Shown: in pieces, positions 11,346-22,932 of the stretch | How the letters are laid out: every line of letters starts with the position of its first letter | How positions within the stretch are numbered: the first letter of the stretch is position 1 | Assembly (NCBI GenBank): GCA_009760885.1 | Contig: CM019693.1 | Span: 46,630,751 to 46,694,750, forward strand | DNA: 64,000 nt | Source of the DNA: Achatina immaculata | Lineage: Eukaryota; Mollusca; Gastropoda; Stylommatophora; Achatinidae | Reading direction: 5' to 3' | Position numbers and translations under genes: made by a program | Notes under the pieces: model-generated | Database searches by the model: none | Seen by the model: only the letters and a program-made list of their open reading frames with translations | What the model was told of the DNA's origin: nothing

Positions 11346-12326
11346 TGATAACAAATATTGTAGGATTAAACCTCGAAAAAATCGTAGACAAAACACTTTA
11401 GTTAGACGTGAAAGAAAGAAAAATCACAAGAGAATTACCTGGGATTCGAACACGGACTCCGGTAGGACGAGCAGCCATCTAGCCACGAGAGAACAGCGTA
11501 CTATCGACTTAGCCAACTAGCACCCCCAAAAAAAGGTGTTTTGTTGACATGGTGTTTAGTAACCGCTCAGCAGACATGAGAGATTGTGACACCCGGAAAG
11601 AAACGAGGTCGTGACACACAGAAATTCCGTAGCTTAGATTCATTCTCTCTAGCAGGTACCGGCTAGACGGCTGCTCGTCCTACCGGAGTCCGTGTTCGAA
11701 TCCCAGGTAATTCTCTTGTGATTCTTCTTTCTCTCACGTCTCACTAAAGTGCTTTGTCTACGATTTTTTCGAGGTTTAATCCTACAATATTTGTTATCTT
11801 ACTTTACCGTACCAAAACCTCGTAGTTTCTTATTTATAAAAAAATTGTTCCTTAAAACTATACCTGAAACTAACTTCATGTAATAAGTATTCGTTCGTTT
11901 GTTATTGTTGTTCAAGTTTGCACCAGACATGGCAGGAGACCGTGTGTATGTCTGTCTAGTTGGTACCTGCTAGAGAGAATGAATCTAAGCTACGGAATTT
12001 CTGTGTGTCACGACCTTGTTTCTTTCCGGGTGTCACGATCTCTCATGTCTGCTGAGCGGTTACTAAACACTATGTCAACAAAACACCTTTTTTTGGGGGT
12101 GCTAGCTGGCTAAGTCGATAGTACGCTGTTCTCTTGTGGCTAGACGGCTGCTTGTCCTACCGGAGTCCGTGTTCGAATCCCAGGTAATTCTCTTGTGATT
12201 CTTCTTTCTCACGTCTCACTAAAGTGCTTTGTCTACGATTTTTTCGAGGTTTAATCCTACAATATTTGTTATCTTACTTTACCGTACCAAAACCTCGTAG
12301 TTTCCTATTTATAAAAAAATTGTTCC
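11346..12326. mobile_element. Compound inverted-repeat insertion with tRNA-like modules
   Basis: The block is bounded by perfect 13-bp direct repeats, AGAAGCAAAAGAA (11333-11345 and 12327-12339), and interrupts LINE-A, whose sequence joins cleanly across it as in the copy at 19631-22934. A 310-bp arm at 11346-11660 is the reverse complement of 11961-12276. A third partial plus-strand copy lies at 11663-11852. The arms carry Pol III A-box and B-box sequences. There is no ORF. It is probably a tRNA-derived SINE inserted as an inverted compound; a foldback DNA element is the alternative. Confidence 0.75.
12097..12182 (+). promoter_or_regulatory. tRNA-like Pol III A and B boxes
   Basis: TGGCTAAGTCGA (12107-12118) fits the A-box consensus TRGCNNAGYNGG except at the last base. 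GTTCGAATCC (12171-12180) fits the B box. The same pair is inverted on the left arm (A box 11504-11515), and a lone B box is at 11694-11703. The spacing of about 60 bp is long for a tRNA and no complete cloverleaf is evident, so this is a tRNA-derived promoter, not a tRNA gene. Confidence 0.6.
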
Positions 12327-14100
12327 AGAAGCAAAAGAAGTGTGGTTAAATGAACAGTGCAGACAGATAGAGGACTCTCATAATAAAGACAGCAAAAACA
12401 TGCACAAACAAATTAATGAACTCACAGGCAGGAAAACAAAATATACCACAGGATGCCTGAAATCGAAAGAAGGTAAAATGTTAATGGGAAAAGATGACAT
12501 TGTGGACAGGTGGACAGAGTACATCAGTGAGCTATATGGAGGAGAAAGATCGGAATTAACACTAGAGACTGAAAACTGTGATGGATCGCCAATACTTGAA
12601 GATGAAATCATAGACGCATCAAACACATGAAGAAAGGAAAAGCGACTGGGCCTGACAATATAACAATAGAAGAAATAGAGGCACTAGAGGAGACAGGAAT
12701 AAAAATAATAACCAAGTTACTGAATGACATTTACAACAGTGGTTATATTCGAAGTGACCTGATTAAATCCACGTTTATAGCACTATCAAAGAAACCAGGT
12801 GCAAAGGAATGTGACGACCACTGGACTATCAGCCTCTCATGTCACATAACGAAGCTACTTCTGAGAATAATTATGAGAAGAACAAGGAAAAAAAAAAATG
12901 GAAATAGCAGTTGAACAGTTTGGATTTGTTGAAGGAAAGGGAACACACAATGCCATTTATGCTTTACGAACACTAACAGAAAGAGCTTTAGAAGTACAGA
13001 AAGATCTCTACTTATGCTTCATTGATTACACCAAGGCATTTGACAAGGTGAAACATAATTAAATTATTAAAATGCTTGAAGACATCAATATGGATGGCAA
13101 AGACCTGAGGATTGTAAAACATCTATACTGGCAGCAAGAAGCAGCAGTTCGAGTTGAAAATAGAATTAGAAAATATCAACCTATAAAACAAGGGTGCGAC
13201 AAGGATGTGTACTATCTCCAGACCTTTTTTCTCTGTACAGCGAGAATATTCTAAGAATGATCATCACAGAACCAGGCATAAAAATTGGAGGATACAATAT
13301 TAACAACCTTCGGTATGCTGACGACACAGTACTGATAGCTGAGAACCAACAAGACCTGCAAAATCTCATGGATAAAGTCGCCAAAGAAAGTGAACAGAAA
13401 GGCCTTACTTTGAACATCAAAAAGACAGAGACTATGGTTATATCTAAGAAACAGAATCCACCAGCATGCAGTATTAAATTAAACGGAACCATTCTAAAGC
13501 AGGTGCAGAAATTCAAATACCTTGGAGCTGTAATAACTTCAGATGGGAAATGCAGAACAGAAATTAGGAACAGAATAGGCCAAGCAAAGACTGCATTTCA
13601 GAGAATGAGAAACATATTAGCTAACACATCTTTATCAATGAATGTTAGAAAATGAGTCCTAAAATGCTATATTGAACCTATCTTGTTATATGGAAGTGAA
13701 TCATGGACAATAGGCAAGTCTGCACAAAAATCATTGGAAGCAGCAGAAATGTGGTTTATTAGAAGAATGTTGTGAATCCCCTGGACAGCAAAAATAACTA
13801 ATGAAGAATGTATGAGAAGAGCTGGAGTGACAAAAAACCTTGTCAAAAAGATAAGAGAGAGACAATGTACTTTCATAGGACATGCAATGAGAAGAGGGGG
13901 CATTGAAAATATTATAACAACAGGAAAAATAGAAGGAAGAAGATCAAGAGGAAGACCAAGAGAAATGATACTGGACCGTCTGACGGGATGGTGTGAGAGG
14001 AGATCACCAACTGAGCTGTTGGCCTGCATGAAGGATCGTGTACTCTGGAGAAGCATAATAGCCAACGCCAGTTGGTACGGCACCTGATGATGATGATGAT

Positions 14101-14744
14101 GACACATTTAATGATTTTGTTTTATCTCAGGTACACATGTTGTTAATGTTTTTGTTTTATTTCAGATATACATTGTGTTAATGTTTTTCTTTTATCTCAG
14201 GTACACATGGTGTTAATGTTTTTTATCTCAGCTTTACATGTTGTGAATGTTTTTGTTTTATCTCAGGTACCATGGTCTTAATGTTTTTATCTCAGCTTTA
14301 CATGGTGTTAATGTTTTTGTGTTATCCCAGGTACACACGATGTTAATGTTTTTGTTTCATCTTAGGTACACATTTAATGATTTTGTTCTATTTCAGGTAC
14401 ACATGTTGTTAATGTTTTTGTTTTATTTCAGATATACATTGTGTTAATGTTTTTGTTTTATCTCAGGTACACATGGTGTTAATGTTTTTATCTCAGTTTT
14501 ACATGGTGTTAATGTTTTTGTGTTATCTCAGGTACACATGATGTTAATGTTTTTGTTTTATCTCAGGTACACATGGTGTTAATGTTTTTGTTTTATCTCA
14601 GGTACACATTAAATGATTTTGTTCTATCTCAGGTACACATGTTGTTAATGTTTTTGTTTTATTTCAGCTTTACATGGTGTTACAATAATTATTGTATAAG
14701 TATATAACTATACACGAAGCACTGCAGTAAAGCTGTGATACTAG
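14101..14744. repeat. 35-bp satellite, second segment
   Basis: Continues the array broken at 10445, with the same ttttgttttatctcag and gtacacatg core, to about 14690. The last 50 bp before PLE-B are AT-rich and unclassified. Confidence 0.85.
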
Positions 14745-14796
14745 AATGTATAAAACAGGAAAAAGTAGGAGCAGCTTTATTACTTAACGATTACAA

Positions 14797-14836
14797 AGTT
14801 GTGACGTTTCGGCATGAACCTTAATCATACAAAAAC
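14797..14836 (-). ncRNA. Hammerhead-ribozyme-like motif of PLE-B, second copy
   Basis: The minus strand reads TTGT, ATGATTA, a stem II of GGT-TCAT-GCC, then GAAACGTC and ACAA. Compared with 9172-9203 the stem II change turns a C-G pair into a T-G wobble, which keeps the fold. The first core strand is degenerate in the same way. Confidence 0.45.
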
Positions 14837-15208
14837 ATACAGGACGAAGAAGTAGAGAGAGGAGATAAAGTATAGAATCATATGAATGCTGTTTAAAATT
14901 TAAAAAAAAATTTTTTTTTCTAAAGAGTACTTAGCTGTAAATTGTAAGGTGTGGTTTGTCCGGCAGTGTGTGTCAGGAATGGATTTAGTAGAACGTGGAT
15001 ACTTTAAATAGAGACCTGTGACATGTGGTCGGGGGTGGTGGATGGGGAACCGGGGAAGGGAGAGAGAGTGTGTGATGCAATATTGACCTAGCTAGAAGTT
15101 GAAACAGATGATTGGGGAAGAGGGGTTGCAGAGTGATGCTGTGAGGAAGTTTGAAAAGTAAGAAGGGGTGGACTTTGTGGAGAGGTACTGTAATGATTGA
15201 AGAGAATG

Positions 15209-16735
15209 TTAAGTGTAACTAAACAGCGAGTTTAACCCATATGGTTCCAGCGTCCCATAATTTTGAATGCAGTGGTTCTCAAGTGCCAGGTGGCTTGTGT
15301 CATCTGCGTGACATTGTTTGATGGCTGTTACCAGAAAGTCAGATTTGCCTCTGTGGTTGGGGCCATTGAAATGATTTGGGACTGGTTTTGAAGCATGCTG
15401 GGTGATGTCGTACAGATGTTTTTGCATGTGGTCCCCTAATCTGAGGCCAGTCTCACCAATATATGTTATCCTGCATCTTGTGCAAACGATGACATATATC
15501 ACATTACGGGACTCGCATGTGAATCCCTCATGAAGGGTGAGGATAGTTTTGGGAAAGGTGATTGTTTTCGTTTCCCAGACTACAGGGCAGGTAACGCAGC
15601 GGGGGCGGTTACATTTTCTGGTGCCAACATATGTAAGGCTCTGCTTCAGGTGGCTGTGGACGAGGATGTCCTTAAGGTTTGGCTCACGTTTGTATGCCAA
15701 TAGGAGTGGATCAGAGAAAATGTCGCGAGTGTCGGAGTCAAGTTGGATTATCGGCAGATGACGATAAAGAATTTTCTTAACCATCTGACCGTGCGGGTGG
15801 AAAGGCAGTACTAACTTAACTCTGTCAGATGGAGTAACAGGCTTTTTCCTGAATATTTCTTTGCGGCTCACTAGTTGGATATGGTTGAAGGCTTCACAAA
15901 GGACCTTTTCTGGGTAGTGGCGATGACGGAAAAATTCTAATAACTTGTTGGACTGATCTATAAAGTCCAAATTATCCTGACAAATGCGGTGAAGACGGAG
16001 GAGTTGGGAATATGGGATGGAGTTCTTACAGGCTTCAGGATGGGAAGAGGTGTAAAGCAAATAGATGTGGCTGTCGGTGGGCTTGTAAAATACAGAGGTG
16101 ACAAGCCTGTTTGTGCCAATAGAGACTTTAATGTCTAAAAAGTTAACAGACTTGTCAGAAATTTCGTAAGTGAATTTTATGTTGTTACTGAGTGTATTGG
16201 CGAATTCAATAAATCTTTTAAGGTCTTCCTGTGGCATACTTGTGATTCCGATGCCACCATCGATGTACCTTTTATAGAATTCTGGAAGTCTGCCAGTGTA
16301 GGTTTCCCATAATTTGACTTCCAGAAAGCCCATAAATAGACAAGCATAACTGGGACCCATTTTCGTTCCCATGGCAACACCACTGATTTGCTCGAAGTAT
16401 TTGCCGTTGAATTTGAAAGAATTTAGGTTTAGTACTAGGCGTGTAAGTCTGATTATGGTGTCAGTGCTAGTAGTGGGGTGAGGGTCTTTGTCGAGAAAAT
16501 AGCTGAGTGCTAAAAGTCCATCCTCATGGGGGATAGAAGTGTATAGGGAGCAGACATCAAGGAGAAAGATGTGATAGATGTGGTGTTGAGAGAGTGTGAT
16601 CGTATCAAAAGTTGTTAATGCGTGGTTGGTATCTTTCAAAAAGGAGGGTAGTTTGTGTACTAAAGGCTGGAAGATGCTATCTAAAAAGTCAGAAATGTGC
16701 TCAGTGGGGCATGAACACGCTGATACAATGGGGTG
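15209..16735 (-). pseudogene. PLE-B RT plus GIY-YIG ORF with altered catalytic motif
   Basis: About 508 codons are open without a stop. In order they show SACSCPTEHISDFLDSIFQP, a GVAMGTKMGPSYACLFMGF segment, FYKRYIDGGIG, FLDIKVS, HPHGQMVKKILYRHL, a CNRPRCVTC knuckle, then VIYVIVCTRC, TYIGETG and NHFNGPNHRG of the GIY-YIG domain. The RT catalytic motif in this family is normally YIDD. Here the second aspartate is glycine (YIDG), so DNA synthesis should fail. The start codon is lost by 5' truncation. Confidence 0.85.
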
Positions 16736-17060
16736 TCCAGGGTTACACATGGTGTTAATGTTTTTGCTATATCTCAGGTACACATGGTGTTAATGTTTTT
16801 ATCTCAGCTTTACATGGTGTTAATCTTTTTGTTATATCTCAGGTACACATGGTGTTAATGTTTTTATCTCAGCTTTACATGGTGTTAATGTTTTTGTTTT
16901 ATCTCAGGTACACATGGTGTTAATGTTTTTATCTCAGCTTTACATGGTGTTAATGTTTTTGTTTTTATCTCAGCTATAAATGATGTTAATGTTTTTATCT
17001 CAGGTATACATGGTGTTAATGGTTTTTTTAATTTCAGGCACATATAGTGTTCATCTACTC
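16736..17060. repeat. 35-bp satellite, third segment
   Basis: The final part of the array interrupted at 10445 and 14690. It alternates tatctcaggtacacatgg and ttatctcagctttacatgg unit types. Confidence 0.85.
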
Positions 17061-17114
17061 TGTTGTTATCTTATTTACTCAGAAAATAAACTTGACTGAT
17101 CATGTGACACAAAT

Positions 17115-17203
17115 CTGAAAAATCTTAGTGCTATACCTCTTACCTGAAAAATCTTAGTGCTATACATTCTTACCTGAAAAATCTTAGTGCTATACATTCT
17201 TAC
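17115..17203. repeat. 30-bp repeat made of splice-donor sequence
   Basis: Three direct units of 29-30 bp abut the NUDT6-like exon. Read on the gene strand each begins GTAAGA and ends tttttcag. The exon donor CAG/GTAAGAATG is therefore repeated 30 bp and 60 bp into the intron. Confidence 0.9.
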
Positions 17204-17317
17204 CTGCCTCAGCAAGGCCACCTGGTAGTTTCCAGGTAGAGATGTTGTTACGGGCATGATATCTTTCTTTGATCACAAGTAGCTGCTTGTCTTCATTGAC
17301 CACAAACCCTCCCACTC
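17204..17317 (-). CDS. NUDT6: NUDT6-like exon, start of the Nudix domain
   Basis: The acceptor is catgggcttcag and the donor GCAG/gtaagaatg. The 114-bp exon has 2 bases finishing a glycine codon, 37 codons and 1 base starting the next. It reads VGGFVVNEDKQLLVIKERY, then the STWKLPGGLAEA segment. This is the first strand of the Nudix fold and the first part of the Nudix box; the box is completed 9 kb away in the exon at 7968-8170. W-K-x-P-G-G-L is characteristic of NUDT6-like proteins. The frame is intact, and the phases agree with both neighbours. Confidence 0.93.
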
Positions 17318-17721
17318 CTGAAGCCCATGACAAACCACATCAAAATGTCATAAACTATTTCATGGTAAACAAACAAGAACATAATCTGATGAAACTAGTA
17401 CTATCTTGTGTGTGTGTGTGTGTGTGTGTACACACACATGCGCACGCACACACATAGAGCTATACCCCTAACGTTCAAAATAAACAGATAAACCTCTAAT
17501 GTTCAAATTAAACAGTTATACCTCTAATGTTCAATATGACAGAGTGCTGATACATATTCTTACATATAACAATAATCTGTGTTGCTGTAGAAGAGTTCTT
17601 GTGAACTTTGAACTTTTTAATAATTCTAGACTCAGGTGTCAGGAAACTGTCGTGACCATATGTTTAAATACAATGAGACTATCAACAATCCTGTTTGTGA
17701 GTGAATCAGTGCTGGTATCAA
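17318..17721. repeat. Intron stretch with (TG)n/(CA)n microsatellite
   Basis: A (TG)n run and a (CA)n run lie at about 17408-17454. Three loose copies of cctctaatgttcaaattaaa follow to about 17535. The remainder shows no gene. Open frames of 62 and 76 codons here have no family resemblance. Confidence 0.6.
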
Positions 17722-18828
17722 GTGAATGAATAGTGTTGGTAGTAGGTAAATGAATCAGTGCTGGTAGTAGGTAAATGAATCAGTGCTGGTAGTAGGTGAA
17801 TGAATCAGTGCTGGTAGTAGGTGAATGAATCAGTGCTGGTAGTAGGTGAATGAATCAGTGCTGGTAGTAGGTGAATGAATCAGTGCTGGTATCTAGTGAA
17901 TGAATCAGTGCTGGTAGTAGGTGAATGAATCAGTGCTGGTAGTAGGTGAATGAATCAGTGCTGGTATCTAGTGAATGAATCAGTGCTGGTATCTAGTGAA
18001 TGAATCAGTACTGGTAGCAGGTAAATGAATCAGTGCTGGTATCTAGTGAATGAATCAGTGCTGGTAGTAGGTAAATGAATCAGTGCTGGTATCTAGTGAA
18101 TGAATCAGTGCTGGTAGTAGGTAAATGAATCAGTGCTGGTAGTAGGTAAATGAATCAGTGCTGGTAGTAGGTAAATGAATCAGTGCTGGTAGTAGGTAAA
18201 TGAATCAGTGCTGGTAGAGGTAAATGAATCAGTGCTGGTAGTAGGTAAATGAATCAGTGCTGGTAGTAGGTGAATGAATCAGTGCTGGTAGTAGGTAAAT
18301 GAATCAGTGCTGGTAGTAGGTGAATGAATCAGTACTGGTATCTAGTGAATGAATCAGTGCTGGTAGTAGGTGAATGAATCAGTACTGGTATCTAGTGAAT
18401 GAATCAGTGCTGGTAGTAGGTGAATGAATCAGTACTGGTATCTAGTGAATGAATCAGTGCTGGTAGTAGGTAAATCAATGAATGCTGGTAGTAGGTAAAT
18501 GAATCAGTGCTGGTAGTAGGTAAATGAATCAGTGCTGGTAGTAGGTAAATGAATCAGTGCTGGTAGAGGTAAATGAATCAGTGCTGGTAGTAGGTAAATG
18601 AATCAGTGCTGGTAGTAGGTGAATGAATCAGTGCTGGTAGTAGGTAAATGAATCAGTGCTGGTAGTAGGTGAATGAATCAGTACTGGTATCTAGTGAATG
18701 AATCAGTGCTGGTAGTAGGTGAATGAATCAGTACTGGTATCTAGTGAATGAATCAGTGCTGGTAGTAGGTGAATGAATCAGTACTGGTATCTAGTGAATG
18801 AATCAGTGCTGGTAGTAGGTAAATCAAT
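17722..18828. repeat. 25-bp satellite
   Basis: More than forty units of agtgctggtagtaggt plus (a/g)aatgaatc. Two variants, gtaggt and tctagt, alternate in blocks. A multi-unit block at about 18330-18480 recurs near 18670-18830, which suggests higher-order amplification. The array resumes at 19280 after LINE-A. Confidence 0.92.
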
Positions 18829-19279
18829 GAATGTTAGAAAACGAGTCCTAAAATGCTATACTGAATCAATTGTGTTATATGGAAGTGAATCATGGACAAT
18901 AGGCAGGTCTGTACAAAAATCACTAGAAGCAGCAGAAATGTGGTTTACTAGAAGAATGTTGTGAATTCCCTGGACAGCAAAAATATCTAATGAAGAATGT
19001 ATGAGAAGAGCTGAAGAGACAAAAAAATCTTGTAAAAAAAATAAGAGAGAGACAATGTACTTTCATAGGACATGCAATGAGAAGAGGGGGCATTGAAAAT
19101 ATTATAACAGCAGGAAAAATAGAAGGAAGAAGATCAAGAGGAAGACCAAGAGAAATAATACTGGACAGTCTGACGGGATGGTGTGAGAGGAGATCACCAA
19201 CTGAGCTGACAGCCTGGATGAAGGATGGTGTACTCTGGAGAAGCATAATAGCCAACACCAGTAGGCACAGCACCTGATG
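18829..19279 (+). mobile_element. LINE-A 3'-end fragment
   Basis: The reading starts at the NVRKRVLKCY segment and runs through LYGSESWTIGRS, MRRGGIENII and RSRGRPREI to the usual end and a TGATGATGA tail. It is 5' truncated, and its first bases (tcaatgaatg) overlap a matching sequence in the satellite. A frameshift and a stop are present. Confidence 0.87.
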
Positions 19280-19376
19280 ATGATGAGTAGGTTAATGAAT
19301 CAGTGCTGGTATCTAGTGAATGAATCAGTGCTGGTAGTAGGTAAATAAATTAATACTGGTATCTAGTGAATGAATG
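19280..19376. repeat. 25-bp satellite, remainder
   Basis: Four units of the satellite split by the LINE-A fragment at 18829-19279. Confidence 0.85.
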
Positions 19377-19382
19377 AATGAA

Positions 19383-19460
19383 TGATCTTTATTTTAAAAG
19401 AGTGAAGAATTGGGAGCGCTGCCCCATCTTACATTCTGTGCTTTATCACACCATCTTTCA
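19383..19460 (-). repeat. Dispersed repeat end
   Basis: This resembles 41638-41712 and 43689-43763: a conserved aatgatctttatt start, then gaag(a)attggg and catctNACATTCTG. On the minus strand it ends in AATAAAGATCATT, like the 3' end of a retroelement. It is too short to classify. Confidence 0.45.
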
Positions 19461-19501
19461 ATCTTCCCACACAGTCTATTTAATAAGGTATACAAAATTT
19501 C

Positions 19502-19569
19502 ATGAATATATATATACACATAAACATATTCATATATATCAATATAAATATTATATATATAAATATATA

Positions 19570-19622
<53 letters not shown>

Positions 19623-19630
19623 TATATATA
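19502..19630. repeat. (TA)n-rich microsatellite
   Basis: Runs of tatata with a gtgtgtgt block. The LINE-A copy at 19631 begins directly at its right edge. Confidence 0.85.
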
Positions 19631-22600
19631 CTGGGTAAAGCTGAGGCACCCATCCCCTACCCAGCATGTCACAGGTGGTGGATGGTGAAAGTCCTCCAGG
19701 TATGGAGGATCTCTATGAATAAGGATTTACCCAAATAAGCAGGCGCGGACCAACTGGCGGTAGACTCAGAGAGCAAGGTGGGGTAGTAGGTGGCTCTACT
19801 ACTCCTATAAGTGCCTCAGGTGCTCAGTGAAGGGAATACCAGGTGGGTGAGAGGCGCCTTAAAACCTCTCGCTCCCACTGCCTTGCGGATAGGACAGGGT
19901 AGTCCAAAGGCTAGCGGAGAGCCCATACACAAACCAGCAGAAGGCAACGGGAAACCACTGTTGTAGCTCCCAAGAACAATTATGCTTATTCAGAGTAATA
20001 GATTTGTCATGAACGACGTTAATGGATGTTGTTCCAGAATAGTGTTGTCTGGTAAGGCAGCTCACGAGCCACAGGTGAGGCCAGATCGTCATCAAGCTAC
20101 TGGTGGCAAAACTAACAAGTTCAAAATAGCAACATGGAATGTTAGAACTTTATTCCAGGCTGGTAAATTAGAAAATGTAACGAGGGAAATGGATGAAGAT
20201 CAACATATTAGGAATGAGTGAAGTTAGATAGACAGGTGCAGGGAAGGTAAACTCTGATAAATATACAATAATATATTCAGGAAGTGAAAAACATGAACGA
20301 GGAGTAGGAATAATATTTGACAAACAAACAGCATGGACAATTGTAGGATATTTGAACACCTCGGACCAAGTCCTGCTAGCCCAACTGAAAGGACAACAAT
20401 AAACATAAATATTATACAAGTGTACACTCCAACAGCTGATAGTTCTGAAGAAGATGTACAGGTATTTTATAATGACATAGAGACAGCCCTAAAACACACA
20501 AAGTCACATGAAGTTACTATAATCATGGGAGATTTTAATTCCAAAGTTGGAAAAGGAAGAACTTCAGACATGGTTGGTGACTATGGACTGGGGGAGAGGA
20601 ATGACTGAAGTAGTAAATTAATTGAACAGGCAAGAATACATAGCATGGTTGTAGGAAACACCTGGTTTAAACAACATCCCCAAAGACTGGCAACGTGGTG
20701 CTGCCCAGACAAAAAGCCTTTTAACCAGGTAGACTACATATTAATCAACAAACGATTTCGCAATGCATTACTGACAACAAAAACCATGCCAGGAGCTGAC
20801 TGCAATAGTGACCATGATCCACTCTGTGGAAAAGTCAGAATAAAGCTAAAGAAAGCAGGCAGAAAAGTGAGAAACATCAAACTGAATAAGAACTCCTTCA
20901 AAATGAACAAGAACTGCAAGAACAATACAGAGTTATTATAACAAATAGATACAATGCAACAGCAAAGATAAATAGTATAGATGAACAATGGGAAATGTTA
21001 AGAGATTCTATCCATCAAACTGTTAAGGAGATAATACCACTGAAAAAAGAAGCCTCTAAAAATAAATGGATGACAGACGACATCTTTGGAGTGATGGACA
21101 AGAGGAGGAGGAGTAAAAATAACGAGGAAAAATATAGCACGATAAATAACGGAATAAACTGCAAATGCAGAGAAGCACAGGAAGTGTGGTTAAATGAACA
21201 GTGCAGACAGATAGAGGACTCCCATAATAAAGACAGCACAAATATGCACAAACACATTAGTGAACTCACAGGCAGGAAGACACAATATACCACAGGATGT
21301 CTGAAATCAAAAGAAGGGAAAATGTTAATGGGAAAAGAAGACATTGTGGACAGGTGGACAGAATACATCAGTGATCTATATGGAGGAGAAAGACCAGAAT
21401 TAACACTAGATACTGAATACTGTGATGGACCGCCAATACTTGAAGATGAAATCATAGATGCCATCAAATACATGAAGAAAGGAAAAGCGACTGGGCCTGA
21501 TAATATAACAATAGAAGAAATAGAGGCACTAGAGGAGACAGGAATAAAAATAATAACCAAGTTACTGAATGACAGTGGTTATATGCCCATTGACTTGCTT
21601 AAATCCACATTTATTGCACTGCCAAAGACACCAGGTGCAAAGGAATGTGATGACCACTGGACTATCAGCCTCTCAAGTCACATACCGAAGCTACTTCTGA
21701 GAAACATTATGAGAAGAACAAGGAAAAAGATAAAAATGGAAATAGCAGATGAACAGTTTGGATTTGTTGAAGGAAAGGGAACACACAATGCCATTTATGC
21801 TTTACGAACACTAATAGAAAGAGCTTTAGAAGTACAGAAAGATCTCTACTTATGCTTCACTGATTACACCACGGCATTCGACAAGGTGAAACATATAATG
21901 AAATTATTAAAATGCTTGAAGACATCAATACAGATGGCAAAGACCTGAGGATTGTAAAACATCTATACTAGCAGCAAGAAGCAGCAATTCGAGTTGAAAA
22001 TAGAATTAGAAAATATCAACCTATAAAACAAGGGCTGCGACAAGGATGTGTACTATCTCCAGACCTTTTTTCTCTGTACAGCGAGAATATTCTAAGAATG
22101 ATCATCACAGAACCAGGCATAAAAATTGGAGGATACAATATTAACAACCTTCGGTATGCTGACGACACAGTACTGATAGCTGAGAACCAACAAGACCTGC
22201 AAAATCTCTTGGATAAAGTCGCCAAAGAAGCTGAACAGAAAGGCCTTACTTTGAACATCAAAAAGACAGACACTATGGTTATATCTAAGAAACAGAATCC
22301 ACCAACAATTATACAATTGTATACAATTAAAGGGAACTATTCTAAAGCAGGTGCAGAAATTCAAATACCTTGGAGCAGTAATAACTTCAGATGGGAAATG
22401 CAGAACAGAAATTAGGAACAGAATAGGCCAAGCAAAGACTGCATTTCAAAGAATGAGAAACATATTAACCAACACATCCTAATCAATGAATGTTAGAAAA
22501 CGAGTCCTAAAATGATATATTGAACATATCTTGTTATATGCAAGTGAATCATGGACAACTGGCAGGTCTGCACAAAAATCATTGGAAGCAGCAGAAATGT

Positions 22601-22932
22601 GGTTTATTAGAAGAATGTTGCAAATCCCCTGGACAGCAAAAATAACTAATGAAGAATGTATGAGAAGAGTTGGAGAGACAAAAAAATCTTGTCAAAAAGA
22701 CAAGAGACAATGTACTTTTATAGGACATGCAATGAGAAGAGGGGGCATTGAAAATATTATAACAACAGGAAAAATAGAAGGAAGAAGATCAAGAGGAAGA
22801 CCAAGAGAAATGACACTGGACAATCTGACGGGATGGTGTGAGAGGAGATCACCAACTGAGCTGATGGCCTGCATGAAGGATCGTGTACTCTGGAGAAGCA
22901 TAATAGCCAACGCCAGTCGGCACAGCATCTGA

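Larger units (their letters stand above)
10446..14100 (+). mobile_element. LINE-A copy, 5' truncated, interrupted at 11346-12326
   Basis: The endonuclease part (to 11103) shows QVYAPT, MGDFNAKVG, QIDYILINKR and CNSDHDPLCGK. It lacks the first segment that carries the WNVRTL motif. A linker follows, then the inserted element, then an RT with GKATGPDNI, YTKAFDKVKH, RQGCVLSPDLF and LRYADDTVLI (13311-13340). The C-terminal region has LLYGSESW, GHAMRRGGIENI and RSRGRPREM, ending at 14086 before a (TGA)n tail. At least four frame breaks or stops make it a pseudo-element. The layout fits RTE/BovB-like elements. Confidence 0.9.
14745..16735 (-). mobile_element. PLE-B copy, 5' truncated
   Basis: A Penelope-like element lies on the minus strand inside the 35-bp satellite. 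Its coding part (to 15209) is open throughout. It has the RT palm, a CxxC-type knuckle region and a GIY-YIG endonuclease, then a 3' UTR to about 14745 with a hammerhead-like motif. It starts at the NPGHPIVSACSC segment, so the N-terminal third, including the conserved ADKGG region, is missing. The 3' UTR matches 8766-9260. Confidence 0.9.

Noticed and set aside
12097..12182. A functional tRNA gene
   Set aside because: A and B boxes are present, but the spacing is long and no full cloverleaf with acceptor pairing is visible; it is part of a repeated inverted module.
17075..17257. Minus frame with repeated V-R-M-Y-S-T-K-I-F-Q
   Set aside because: It reads through the 30-bp intronic repeat in a frame other than that of the exon.
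17722..18828. CRISPR-like array
   Set aside because: Units are directly adjacent without unique spacers and the sequence is eukaryotic, so it is a satellite.
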